From the NCBI RefSeq assembly GCF_003060885.1, contig NZ_QAIG01000001.1, positions 31,125-95,124 on the forward strand: a DNA stretch of 64,000 nt. The letters run 5' to 3'. The stretch's first letter is position 1. Every line of letters begins with the position of its first letter. The stretch is from Pseudomonas sp. HMWF032 (GTDB taxonomy: Bacteria; Pseudomonadota; Gammaproteobacteria; Pseudomonadales; Pseudomonadaceae). The translations under genes were made by a program, and so were the position numbers. Below, piece after piece: positions 1 through 8,201 of the stretch. The notes beneath the pieces are model-generated. The model did not search any database. It saw only the letters and a list, made by a program, of their open reading frames with translations, and was not told the DNA's origin.

Positions 1-938
1 ATGCCCTGCTCAATGTTGTCGCGGCTGAAGAAGTTGCCCCGGTGGTAGAACAGCACTTCATCGTAGTCGTCATTGTTGTGATAGAACGGCACCTTCAACG
101 CGCCGGGGTCGCTTTCCACCGGACGCGGGGTGAAGGTGCAGATCACAAAACCATTGGCGACAAAGGTGGTGTGCGCTGACGGCGGCAGGTGATAGCGGTG
201 GCTCATCAGCGGGCGGATATCGCGCCAGTTGAGGCGCACCACCGTGTTGTCGCCATGCCAGCCGACCACATCCAGCGGGTTGTAGGGGTAAGTCACGGTG
301 CTGATCTGGCCGCGGCGCTTGATGCGAATCTGCCAGGTGTTTTCGTCCTGCTGCGCCTTGAAGGCATCATCGATGCGTGGATGATCAAGCACCGCCGGAT
401 CGAAGATCGCCTGCGGGCCGAGCAAACCCTTGTCCGGAAGCTGATAGGCGCCGTCGGTGCTTTCGATCAGCAGCATAAAGGTCGGCTCGCAGGCCTCAAT
501 ACGCCAGGCGGTTCCGCGGGGGATCAGCAGGTAATCGCCGTCGCGGTAGGTCAAATGACCGAAATCGCAATAGAAGTGCCCTGCTCCCTCATGAATAAAC
601 AGCAGGTCATCGCCATCGGCGTTGCGCACCAAATGGCGCATGGCACCAACGGTTTTCCACACGCGCAGTTTTACATCGCTGTTATGCAGGGTCAGCGGCG
701 CGGCCAGCGGGCAGTCGCGCTCGCTGGCAATGGTGTTGAAATTGAACGCGTGCGGGCGCAGTGGCCCCTGCCAGTCGATCCAACCGGTGGGCGGATGCTT
801 GTGGTGCAGGTGCGCGGTGGGGCCGAAAAAGCCCTCGCGGCCCATCTCGCGCTCGTAGGTGCCTTCGGGAAAGTCGCAGTGCGCCTGACGCGAGCACTCG
901 CCTTCACGCAAAGGGAAACGGATCCATTGCCGGCTCAT
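1..938 (-). CDS. hmgA: homogentisate 1,2-dioxygenase, Vibrio/Shewanella-type (3' end outside window)
   Basis: Predicted Fe(II) dioxygenase opening the ring of homogentisate to maleylacetoacetate, the step after HPPD in tyrosine breakdown. The first 312 codons are present and the C-terminus lies beyond position 1. The N-terminus (MSRQWIRFPLREGECSRQAH) and the following FFGPTAHLHHKHPPTGW stretch are unlike the usual Pseudomonas HmgA and resemble the shorter family next to hpd in Vibrio and Shewanella. A YHNNDDYDEV motif with H287 and E294 fits two of the expected iron ligands. The ATG sits 4 bases after the hpd stop, so the two are co-transcribed. Family assignment is from memory of sequences. 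The product could be another cupin dioxygenase of the same superfamily, but the hpd neighbour argues for homogentisate. Confidence 0.82.
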   Translation of the reverse strand, partial: MSRQWIRFPLREGECSRQAHCDFPEGTYEREMGREGFFGPTAHLHHKHPPTGWIDWQGPLRPHAFNFNTIASERDCPLAAPLTLHNSDVKLRVWKTVGAMRHLVRNADGDDLLFIHEGAGHFYCDFGHLTYRDGDYLLIPRGTAWRIEACEPTFMLLIESTDGAYQLPDKGLLGPQAIFDPAVLDHPRIDDAFKAQQDENTWQIRIKRRGQISTVTYPYNPLDVVGWHGDNTVVRLNWRDIRPLMSHRYHLPPSAHTTFVANGFVICTFTPRPVESDPGALKVPFYHNNDDYDEVLFYHRGNFFSRDNIEQG

Positions 939-942
939 GGCA

Positions 943-2025
943 TTACTCCTCGGAGATCACGCCGCGCTTAATCTGGTCTTCTTCAATCGACTCGAACAGC
1001 GCCTTGAAGTTGCCCTCACCAAAGCCCTGGTTACCCTTGCGCTGGATGATCTCGAAGAAGATCGGGCCAATCACCGTATTGGTGAAAATCTGCAGAAGGA
1101 TGCCGTCATCGCCCGGCGCACCGTCGATCAGAATGCTCAATTCACGCAGCACATCGCTCGGCTCACCATGCCCGGCCACGCGGGTGTCGACCTTGTCGTA
1201 GTAAGTGCCAGGTGTGACCATAAACTGCACGCCATTGGCCCGCAGCTGGCGTACGGTGGTGTAGATGTCTTCGGTGCTGAGGGCGATATGCTGGATGCCC
1301 TCGCCCTGGTACTCGCGGATAAATTCCTCGATCTGCGACTTGTCGTCGGCCGACTCATTGATCGGGATGCGAATCTTGCCGCACGGCGCGGTCATGGCGC
1401 GCGACAGCAGGCCGGTGAGCTTACCTTCGATGTCGAAGTAGCGGATCTCGCGGAAGTTGGCGATACGCTCGTAGAAGCCTGACCACACGTCCATCTGCCC
1501 ACGCTTGACGTTGTGAGTCAGGTGATCCAGCGCTTTCAGGCCGACCGCGTTATCACTGGCGCTGCGCCCTTCGATGTACTCGAAGTCGACGTCGTAGATG
1601 GTCTTGTCGCCATAACGATCCACCAGGTACAGCAGCGAACCCCCAATGCCTTCCACACAGGGGATATTCAGCTCGCCGAAATTGGCGTGACTACCGACCA
1701 GTTTGGCACCCTGGGATTCTACATAGGCGGCCGCCTGAGCCGCGTTCTGCACACGGAAGGCCATGGCGCAGGCGCTCGGACCGTGCTTCAGACCGAATTC
1801 ACGCACGTGCCCGGTGGGGCTGCCGTTGAGAACGAAGTTGATGTCGTTTTGCTGGAACAGCCAGACCTCTTTCGAACGGTGCTTGGCCGTTTCGGTAAAG
1901 CCCATGGCGGTAAACAGCTCACGCAGCTGCTGGATGCCTTCCGGGGTCGGCGCGGTGTATTCAACGAACTCGAAGCCGTCGGTGCCGATGGGGTTGTGCT
2001 GCTGGATCTTGTTCACGGCGTTCAT
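943..2025 (-). CDS. hpd: 4-hydroxyphenylpyruvate dioxygenase
   Basis: Converts 4-hydroxyphenylpyruvate to homogentisate with O2 and Fe(II), in the cytoplasm. At 360 aa it has the normal bacterial HPPD length, with two vicinal-oxygen-chelate halves. The catalytic half shows the expected facial triad: H168 in ALDHLTHNV, H246 in GIQHIALS and E325 in GPIFFEIIQRKG. The product QGFGEGNFKALFESIE C-terminus is typical. A GAGG-rich ribosome site precedes the ATG. It is the first gene of an operon with the homogentisate dioxygenase, and further tyrosine-pathway genes probably follow left of the window. Confidence 0.96.
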   Translation of the reverse strand: MNAVNKIQQHNPIGTDGFEFVEYTAPTPEGIQQLRELFTAMGFTETAKHRSKEVWLFQQNDINFVLNGSPTGHVREFGLKHGPSACAMAFRVQNAAQAAAYVESQGAKLVGSHANFGELNIPCVEGIGGSLLYLVDRYGDKTIYDVDFEYIEGRSASDNAVGLKALDHLTHNVKRGQMDVWSGFYERIANFREIRYFDIEGKLTGLLSRAMTAPCGKIRIPINESADDKSQIEEFIREYQGEGIQHIALSTEDIYTTVRQLRANGVQFMVTPGTYYDKVDTRVAGHGEPSDVLRELSILIDGAPGDDGILLQIFTNTVIGPIFFEIIQRKGNQGFGEGNFKALFESIEEDQIKRGVISEE

Positions 2026-2352
2026 TGCGCCTCCTCGTTGTTGTTTTGATCAACCGCTGCGCGATGCAACGGCGCGGATTGACCTCATAACAACCGAGCA
2101 CAGCCCTGCTCACAAGCCGGCCCAGAGCGCCCTGCCACAAGTGTGGCCATGGCTTTCGGCAAGTTTTTAATACAGCGAGAGAAACAGCGGGAATGCTGAC
2201 CGAAAGCACCCACCATGCGTAACGATAAATTTACAAAGCGGTCGATTTAACTGCCAGGCGCGGGGCAGCAGCGCGTCCTGGCAAGGTCATGACCCACGAA
2301 AAAGTGTGCAATCAGAAGAAACCGTAAGGTGGATGACGCTTGCCCAGCGCAG
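2026..2352. other. intergenic region, hpd promoter side
   Basis: This 327-base gap lies between the 3' end of the ABC exporter gene and the hpd start, both on the minus strand. It must hold the hpd promoter and perhaps a terminator for the exporter. I see no convincing sigma54 or T-run terminator. The only clear structure is the 14-base inverted repeat listed separately. No ORF here looks coding. Confidence 0.6.
2134..2147. promoter_or_regulatory. inverted repeat upstream of hpd, possible operator
   Basis: GCCACA-AG-TGTGGC is a perfect 6-base inverted repeat with a 2-base centre, about 110 bases upstream of the hpd ATG. Position and symmetry would suit a dimeric repressor or activator. The half-site is not the TyrR/PhhR box, so the regulator is unknown. 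Confidence 0.3.
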
Positions 2353-4140
2353 CTATAAGTGCTGCAGATGCCCATACAGCTTGGCGTAAAGCCCGCCCTC
2401 GGCGATAAGCTGCTGATGCCCGCCGTCTTCGGCGATGCTGCCACCGTCGAATACCAGCACCCGATCGGCCTGCTTAACCGCACTCAGGCGGTGGGCGATG
2501 ATCAACGTGGTGCGGCCTTGGAGGAATTGATTGAGCGCCTGGTGCAAGGCGTATTCGGTGGCGGCATCCAGGGCCGAGGTGGCCTCATCCAGAATCACCA
2601 CTTTCGGCTCGGCCAGCACCATGCGGGCAATGGCCAGACGCTGACGCTGACCACCGGACAGACGCACGCCGGAACGCCCGACGATGCTGTCCAGGCCTTG
2701 TGGCAAACCGTGAATGGTGTCAGCCAATTGAGCAATCTCCAGCGCACGCCAGCAAGCGTCATCGCCCCGCTCACGCCCCATACACAGGTTGGCGCGCACC
2801 GTGTCGTTGAACAGCGCCGGATGCTGCAGCACCACCGCCACGTGCTCTCGCACGCCTTCCAGACCGATTTCTTCCTGGCTGCTGCCGCCAAAGCGGATGG
2901 TCCCAGCCTGCGGCGTGTAAAGCCCGAGCAGCAGTTGCACCAGGGTGCTCTTGCCACCGCCACTGGCGCCGACAATGGCGACCTTCTCGCCGGGAGCAAT
3001 GCTTAGGTTGAGCTGGTTCAGCACCGGTTCATCGTTGTAGGCAAAGGTTAACCCGCTGACTTCGATGCCCACCGTGTCGCGCCCCTTGAACGGATCAACG
3101 CGACCGGGGTACTGCGGCTCATCCTTGCGTGCCAGCAGTTCGTTGATCCGCGTCAGCGCACCACCGGCCGCGTAATAGGCGTATTGCAGGCTGAGCAATT
3201 GCTCGACCGGACCGATCATAAACCACAGGTAGCTGAACACCGCGAGCATCTGGCCGATCGACAGGTCAGAGAACAGCACAGTGAGCATCGCCGCCGCGCG
3301 AAACACGTCGATACCGAACTGGAACAGCAGGCCGCTGGCACGGTTCGAGGCATCGGTTTTCCACTGTGAGGCCACGGCATAGTCGCGTACTTCCTTGGCC
3401 CGACCACCCAGGCGACCGAGGAAGAAGCCCTGGCGGTTGCCGGCACGGATTTCCTGAATCGCCTCGAGGGTTTCGGTCAGCGCCTGGGTAAAGCGCGAGG
3501 TGCTGTCGTTCTCCAGCTTCTTCAGGTGTTTGACGCGCTTGCCCAGCTGCACCGTGGCGTAGATCACCAGCGGATTGAACAGCAGGATCAGCAACGCCAA
3601 CTGCCAGTGCATCCAGATCAGGATCGCCGAGGTGCCGGCCAGGGTGAGCATGGCCACCAGAAAGCGACTGAGTGTTTCGCCGACAAACTTATCCAGCGTG
3701 TCCAGGTCGGTGACCAAATGCGTGGTCACGGTACCGCCGCCCAGGCTTTCATATTCGCCCAAGGAAATGCGTTTGAGCCGCTCGATCAGTCGAATACGAA
3801 TGCGGTACACAATGTCCTTCGACAGACGCGCAAACAGCCGCGCCTGCACCACGTTAAAGACCAACGCGCCGCCGCGCAAAAACAGGGTCAGCACCAGCAT
3901 CAGGCCGATGTAGCCGGCGGCGGTTTCCCAGTGCGCGGGCAGGAAGTTGTCCATGACCTTGAGCGCGGCGTCACCGTCGTTGAGCAGCACTTCGTCGACC
4001 AACAGCGGCAGCAACAGCGGGATCGGCACGCTGCATAGGGTCGCCAGCACGGCAACCAGGTTGGCCCAGATCAGCGCCTTCTTGTGCTGCAGGGCCAGCC
4101 GACGAACTTCCGCCCAACTCAAACGATCAGGCATGGGCAA
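2353..4140 (-). CDS. ABC exporter, fused membrane and ATPase domains
   Basis: Half-transporter of the MsbA/type IV exporter fold, 595 aa. Residues about 25-330 hold the six-helix membrane domain and about 358-595 the nucleotide-binding domain. Walker A (GASGGGKST, 391-399), the LSGGQRQR signature, Walker B (VVILDEATSALD) and the IIAHRLS switch histidine are all intact, so it should form an active homodimer. Substrate is not predictable: lipid, peptide and drug exporters share this layout. Its start overlaps the 3' end of the DsbA-like gene by 14 bases, indicating one transcript. The matching PAO1 gene is, as I recall, PA0860. A second ATG lies two codons downstream. Confidence 0.88.
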   Translation of the reverse strand: MPMPDRLSWAEVRRLALQHKKALIWANLVAVLATLCSVPIPLLLPLLVDEVLLNDGDAALKVMDNFLPAHWETAAGYIGLMLVLTLFLRGGALVFNVVQARLFARLSKDIVYRIRIRLIERLKRISLGEYESLGGGTVTTHLVTDLDTLDKFVGETLSRFLVAMLTLAGTSAILIWMHWQLALLILLFNPLVIYATVQLGKRVKHLKKLENDSTSRFTQALTETLEAIQEIRAGNRQGFFLGRLGGRAKEVRDYAVASQWKTDASNRASGLLFQFGIDVFRAAAMLTVLFSDLSIGQMLAVFSYLWFMIGPVEQLLSLQYAYYAAGGALTRINELLARKDEPQYPGRVDPFKGRDTVGIEVSGLTFAYNDEPVLNQLNLSIAPGEKVAIVGASGGGKSTLVQLLLGLYTPQAGTIRFGGSSQEEIGLEGVREHVAVVLQHPALFNDTVRANLCMGRERGDDACWRALEIAQLADTIHGLPQGLDSIVGRSGVRLSGGQRQRLAIARMVLAEPKVVILDEATSALDAATEYALHQALNQFLQGRTTLIIAHRLSAVKQADRVLVFDGGSIAEDGGHQQLIAEGGLYAKLYGHLQHL

Positions 4141-4759
4141 CCCGCTCCAGCCAGCGCGTCAGCAAGGGCTGCAGCACTTCAAGGGGTTGATAGCCGTTGG
4201 TCAGCAGCGCCAGTTGGCCGTTGCGTTCAGCGAGCAGCGTGGGAAAGCCGGCAATGCCCAGATCCTGGGTCCAGCTGAAGTCAGCCGCGGTGGCGGCGCG
4301 CTGTGCAGCGCTGTCAAAGGCTTCGGCAAACACGATACGTGGAATCCCGGCGCGCTCGGCCAACTCCACCAACACGCTGGCGCGGGTGACATCCACCCCT
4401 TCGGTGTAGAACGCCCGCTGAATCAACCGGGCCAATGGCCAGGTCAATTCAGGTGCCAGGCTGCGCGCAGTGACCAGGGCGCGGCAAGCCGGCTCGGTGT
4501 CGTAGACCAAACCCTCAGGCAGTCCGGCATTGAAGTTGAACAACTGCCCAGTGCTGGCATTGACCGCCTGCCAGTAGCCCAGGTAACGCACCCGCGCCGC
4601 CGCATCAATGGCCACGCCATCACGGCGCAAGCCACCTAGCACCAGTTCCAGCCCCACACCTGCGGCAGCAGCCTGCTCAGCGAGGGACTCAAGTACCGGG
4701 GCAAAACCCCAGCACCATGAACACATCGGGTCCATCACATAGAGCAGGCGTGCGTGCAT
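4127..4759 (-). CDS. DsbA/FrnE-family thioredoxin-fold protein
   Basis: Predicted 210-aa DsbA-superfamily oxidoreductase. The N-terminus reads straight into a beta strand and an active-site CxxC (DPMCSWCWGF, cysteines near residues 13 and 16). This is followed by the helical insertion and the cis-Pro loop (GIAGFPTLL). There is no signal peptide, so it should be cytoplasmic, like FrnE and the 2-hydroxychromene-2-carboxylate isomerase branch. Its true substrate is unknown. It begins 2 bases after the trhO stop and overlaps the exporter gene, placing it in a trhO-dsbA-ABC operon. Confidence 0.85.
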   Translation of the reverse strand: MHARLLYVMDPMCSWCWGFAPVLESLAEQAAAAGVGLELVLGGLRRDGVAIDAAARVRYLGYWQAVNASTGQLFNFNAGLPEGLVYDTEPACRALVTARSLAPELTWPLARLIQRAFYTEGVDVTRASVLVELAERAGIPRIVFAEAFDSAAQRAATAADFSWTQDLGIAGFPTLLAERNGQLALLTNGYQPLEVLQPLLTRWLERVAHA

Positions 4760-4761
4760 GC

Positions 4762-5700
4762 TTAAGCCTCGCGATTTTGTCGGGGGTTGTAGCCCAGCGG
4801 GTGCGGCTGATTGCGCTCTTTAGCCAATTCAATCTGCCGTTGACGCTCGCGGGCGCCGGCGCGGGTTTTCTCCGGCAGCGAGTCCCAACAATGCGGACAG
4901 CTGACGCCAGGGGTGTAGAACTCGGACTGACGATCTGCCACCGACACCGGGGTGCGGCAGGCGTGGCACTGGTCGTAGTCACCTTCGCTGAGGTCGTGAC
5001 GCACAGTAACCCGGTTATCGAAGACAAAGCAGTCGCCCTGCCATTTGGTCTCTTCCTGCGGCACTTCTTCGAGGTACTTGAGGATGCCGCCCTTGAGGTG
5101 GAATACCTCCTCAAAACCCTCACCGAGCATATAGCTGGAAGCCTTCTCGCAGCGGATGCCGCCGGTGCAGAACATCGCCACTTTCTTGTGTTTGGCCGGG
5201 TCGAAGTGCGCCTTGATGTAGTCGGGAAACTCGCGAAACGACTTGGTTTTCGGGTCGACCGCGCCTTCAAAGGTGCCAATCGACACTTCGTAATCGTTGC
5301 GCGTATCGATCAGCAGCACGTCGGGATCGCTAATCAGCGCGTTCCAGTCCTTGGGTTCGACGTAGGTACCGACCTTCTGGTTCGGATCAACGCCGGGCAC
5401 GCCCAGGGTGACGATTTCCTTCTTCAGCTTGACCTTGGTGCGATAGAACGGCTGCTCGTCGCAGTAGGATTCCTTGTGGTCGATGTCGGCCAGGCGCGGG
5501 TCCAAGTCAAACCAGGCCATCAGGGCATCAATACCGGCACGCGAGCCGGAGACGGTGCCATTGATGCCCTCTTCGGCCAGCAGCAAGGTGCCCTTTACCG
5601 CGTTATCCAGCATGCATTGCAGCAGCGGCTCACGCAGGTTATGGAAGTCAGGCAGGGAAACGAATTTATACAGCGCGGCGACAACGATCTTGTCAGTCAT
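4762..5700 (-). CDS. trhO: tRNA uridine(34) 5-hydroxylase, rhodanese family
   Basis: TrhO (YceA) makes 5-hydroxyuridine at the wobble base of tRNAs using oxygen. The 312-aa product has an N-terminal domain and a rhodanese domain with the catalytic loop [10 protein letters not shown], whose first cysteine is C178. A C-terminal zinc-like CxxC pair region follows ([18 protein letters not shown]). I start at the ATG at 5700 ([13 protein letters not shown]), which follows an AAGGA site. The 31 codons upstream in frame do not look like family sequence. It is first in an apparent operon with the DsbA-like protein and the exporter. Confidence 0.93.
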   Translation of the reverse strand: MTDKIVVAALYKFVSLPDFHNLREPLLQCMLDNAVKGTLLLAEEGINGTVSGSRAGIDALMAWFDLDPRLADIDHKESYCDEQPFYRTKVKLKKEIVTLGVPGVDPNQKVGTYVEPKDWNALISDPDVLLIDTRNDYEVSIGTFEGAVDPKTKSFREFPDYIKAHFDPAKHKKVAMFCTGGIRCEKASSYMLGEGFEEVFHLKGGILKYLEEVPQEETKWQGDCFVFDNRVTVRHDLSEGDYDQCHACRTPVSVADRQSEFYTPGVSCPHCWDSLPEKTRAGARERQRQIELAKERNQPHPLGYNPRQNREA

Positions 5701-5790
5701 AAGCAAATCCTTCAGTAGTCGCCCACGTAAAGGGCGGACCGGGACACAAACGTGACCAGCAGCGGCTTTGACAGGCTGCTGAGCCACAAA

Positions 5791-5815
5791 CAAAAGCGCC
5801 GGCGCTAGGCCGGCG
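5791..5815 (-). terminator. rho-independent terminator (minus strand)
   Basis: Read on the minus strand, CGCCGGC and GCCGGCG pair around a 5-base loop, followed by CTTTTG. It lies after bolA and before trhO and would end the DUF2059-bolA transcript. The T-run is short. Confidence 0.6.
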
Positions 5816-5866
5816 GGGTGCGCAGTTTACTGCCCTTGAGGGGAACCGTGTAGAGGCGAATTGCCT

Positions 5867-6010
5867 CAGAACCTGCTTACGATCTGCTGCGCGTCGGCCC
5901 TGCTGCGTTAAAAGCAGACTCGGATGCTCATGTACAACTCGTACACTCCGCTTCCTCGCCTGCTTTTGCCTTACGGCGCTCTAGCTCGCGAGATCGAAAG
6001 CAGGTTCTCA
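5867..6010. mobile_element. small inverted-repeat element (MITE-like) ending in the bolA stop codon
   Basis: About 144 bases bounded by near-perfect terminal inverted repeats. The left end reads AGAACCTGCTTACGATCT, and the right end read backwards is GAGAACCTGCTTTCGATCT. The interior contains shorter complementary pieces (CTGCGTTAAAAGCAG against CTGCTTTTGC, and GTACAACTCGTAC), so the whole can fold. It has no coding capacity. I recall similar dispersed elements in several Pseudomonas genomes. The right end provides the TGA of bolA. No second copy is visible in this window. Confidence 0.65.
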
Positions 6011-6301
6011 GTGGCCGCCCTTGCAGGTCGGCGAAGCCGGAGCCACGCCCTGCTGTGACCACTCATCGGGTGTATAGGTATGCAGTGCCAGGGCATGGAT
6101 CTGCCCCATAAGCTCGCCTACGGCGGCATAGACCTTCTGATGCCGCTTGACCGCATTCAGGCCGGCGAAATGCTCGCTGACGATCACCGCCTTGTAATGG
6201 GTTTCCAGCCCCCGGCTGTGCATATGGCTTTCATCCAGCACATCGAGCTGCTGGGGCTGCAAGCTTGCCAGAGCGGCCTGCAACAAATCGATCTTCGGCA
6301 T
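6008..6301 (-). CDS. BolA family protein
   Basis: BolA proteins work with monothiol glutaredoxins in [2Fe-2S] handling. This 97-aa product has the family core: a SHMHSRGLETHYKAVIVS strand-helix segment, then FAGLNAVKRHQKVYAAVG with the conserved arginine-histidine, and LHALALHTYTP-type C-terminal strand. A glycine-histidine tail with one cysteine follows. The start is uncertain: an ATG at 6301 (MPKIDLL) lacks a good ribosome site, while a GTG at 6313 directly abuts the TGA of the upstream DUF2059 gene and would give four more residues. The stop codon lies inside a repeat element, so the C-terminus may differ from relatives. Confidence 0.88.
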   Translation of the reverse strand: MPKIDLLQAALASLQPQQLDVLDESHMHSRGLETHYKAVIVSEHFAGLNAVKRHQKVYAAVGELMGQIHALALHTYTPDEWSQQGVAPASPTCKGGH

Positions 6302-6313
6302 AGGGACTATCAC

Positions 6314-6814
6314 TCAGGGCTTCTTTGGAGTCAGCTTGGTGGTCATTTCCGCCAATAGCTGATTGACCTTGGGTACGGCGGTTTCCAGCTTGCCCTGAGT
6401 CAGCTGCGCCGACTGTGCGGTCAGCGTTGGCATTTTCTCCAGGACTTTCTTGCCCAGCGGCGACTCGTAGAAACGGATCAGGTCCTTCATTTCCTGCTCG
6501 TTGAAGTTGCTGGTGTAGAGCTTGACCATATCCGGCTTGAGCTTGTCCCAACCCACGGCTTGTTCCAGAGCCGTATTGGCCTGGGCCTGGTAGGTTTCCA
6601 GCACAGCCTTCTCGCTCTGCGGCGCATTGCTCTCGGCAAAGCGCTGGGCAAACATCTGCTGCACCTGGGCAAACACCGGTACAGCGAGCTTGTCAGCACG
6701 GGCCAGTACGAGGAAACGCTCGGCATCAGCAGCGTGGCCCTTGGCATCGGCGAGCACCTGAGCACTACCGCACGTCAGTATTAGGGCAGCGCAAAAGGCA
6801 GGTAAACGTGACAT
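6314..6814 (-). CDS. DUF2059 domain protein, exported
   Basis: 166-aa protein with a cleavable signal peptide (MSRLPAFCAALILTCGSAQVLA, likely cut near residue 22). An all-helical DUF2059 domain follows, recognisable by the MVKLYTSNFNEQEMKDLIRF segment and SPLGKKVLEKMP. The family is periplasmic and of unknown function. It sits directly upstream of bolA with no gap, so the two are co-expressed. The same pair order is found in PAO1 as I recall (PA0856-PA0857). Confidence 0.88.
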   Translation of the reverse strand: MSRLPAFCAALILTCGSAQVLADAKGHAADAERFLVLARADKLAVPVFAQVQQMFAQRFAESNAPQSEKAVLETYQAQANTALEQAVGWDKLKPDMVKLYTSNFNEQEMKDLIRFYESPLGKKVLEKMPTLTAQSAQLTQGKLETAVPKVNQLLAEMTTKLTPKKP

Positions 6815-7071
6815 GTACTACTCCTGAATGAGAGAAGAGCCGTGTTTGACTCACTTTGCGGCATTTTGTGCCCAAGGGCTTGTCCTACTCAAGCCTGCAC
6901 GCCGCTTTGACCAGATCAAGCTACAACTGTGCACTGGCGCACAACCTGCTTAAAGTTCAAAATGCCAGTAATTGCTGTGTTGATGTGCACCTGTGCATGC
7001 TCACAGCATTGGCCATCTCTGTTTCAGCGCACCGCCAGACTCGTAAGGTTGCGCACACATGGACGTGTTTG

Positions 7072-8082
7072 ATGAACAGCTTTACTCATCCCGAACCCTT
7101 CGCCGCTATTGCCCTGTGCGATAGTCATGGCCAGTTGAACCCTCAGGCGGTTGGCTGGGCACCCAGGCCAATGGTCAACTGTGCCATTCCCGGTAACCTG
7201 GGCCGCCGAAAACGCTGGAATCACTGGTGCATCACCACCCCACAGTGGATGCTTGCGTTCACCATTGCCGACCTGGATTACCTGGGCTACGCCGCGGCCT
7301 ACTTTCTGGACCTACAGTCTGGACAAGGCATGGCCTACAGCCAATTCCGCCTGTTCGGCCGAGGCTGCGAGCTGCCGGATCACCCCCAGATCAGCCATGA
7401 GTTCAACCACCCTCGCCTGCAATTGCGTGTGTCGGAACATACTGGCCGTACCCGTATCACCATTAACGCACCTGACCTCGGCGGGCAGCCGTTACAGGCA
7501 TCACTGGATATCCAACGCCCCGCCCACCTTGACTCAGTGAACCTGGTGGCTCCACTCAAAGGAAAGTGCTTTCACGCCACAAGCCGGCAACTGGGCCTCC
7601 CCTGCTGTGGAACAGTGCAGTTGGGTAAACGCCAATATGGTTGTCTACCTGGGCAGAGTTTTGCTTCCTTGGACTTCGGTCGCGGTGTCTGGCCGCTTAA
7701 TAGCCATTGGACGCGGGCGGCCTTTGCGGCACCGGGTGGCATCGCTGGCAATTTCGGCGCTGGCTGGACAGATCATAGCGGGCTCTCCGAAAACACCTTG
7801 TGGTTTGGCGGTGAACTGCTGCACCTGGACAGCCCTATCGCCATCACCCAAGGCCCGAACACCAGCCTGGCGCCCTGGCAACTGCGCAGCCAGGATGATG
7901 CCGTACAACTGACATTTTCCCCGCGCCAGCGCCACCAGGCCTACCGCCGGCTTGGGCCGTTCTTTGCTGACACGCAGCAGTGGTTTGGGCATTTCGAGGG
8001 GGTTCTGCGCGGCCCGGAAGGTGAGCGCGTACCCGTCAACAACGCCCTTGGCTGGCTCGGTGAAACCCGCGCCCGCTGGTAG
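7072..8082 (+). CDS. DUF2804 family protein
   Basis: 336-aa protein of a family of unknown function with a lipocalin-like/beta-rich look. Features typical of it are the RRKRWNHWCITTP segment near the N-terminus, the WPLNSHWTRAAF stretch and FGAGWTD. There is no signal peptide. The reading frame is open further upstream to 6856, but those 72 residues are cysteine-rich and unlike the family, so I begin at the ATG at 7072 (MNSFTHPEPF). No clear ribosome site precedes it, which leaves the start uncertain. It stands between the DUF2059 gene, divergent, and fumC, in the same direction. Confidence 0.8.
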   Translation: MNSFTHPEPFAAIALCDSHGQLNPQAVGWAPRPMVNCAIPGNLGRRKRWNHWCITTPQWMLAFTIADLDYLGYAAAYFLDLQSGQGMAYSQFRLFGRGCELPDHPQISHEFNHPRLQLRVSEHTGRTRITINAPDLGGQPLQASLDIQRPAHLDSVNLVAPLKGKCFHATSRQLGLPCCGTVQLGKRQYGCLPGQSFASLDFGRGVWPLNSHWTRAAFAAPGGIAGNFGAGWTDHSGLSENTLWFGGELLHLDSPIAITQGPNTSLAPWQLRSQDDAVQLTFSPRQRHQAYRRLGPFFADTQQWFGHFEGVLRGPEGERVPVNNALGWLGETRARW

Positions 8083-8201
8083 TTAACTGCGGCATTTGAA
8101 CCTCTGCTGATGCACAGCGACCTAAGCTGAGATACGCCCAGGCTGGCAGTCGCTGGCCTGGCAATCCCTATGCTGCATGCGCAACCATCAGGAGAGCCAC
8201 C

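Noticed and set aside
2280..2295. Weak sigma54-like sequence on the minus strand upstream of hpd
   Set aside because: The -12 part fits, but the -24 part matches only the GG pair.
6856..7071. In-frame N-terminal extension of the DUF2804 protein
   Set aside because: The 72 residues are cysteine-rich, lack a ribosome site at their start and do not look like the family.
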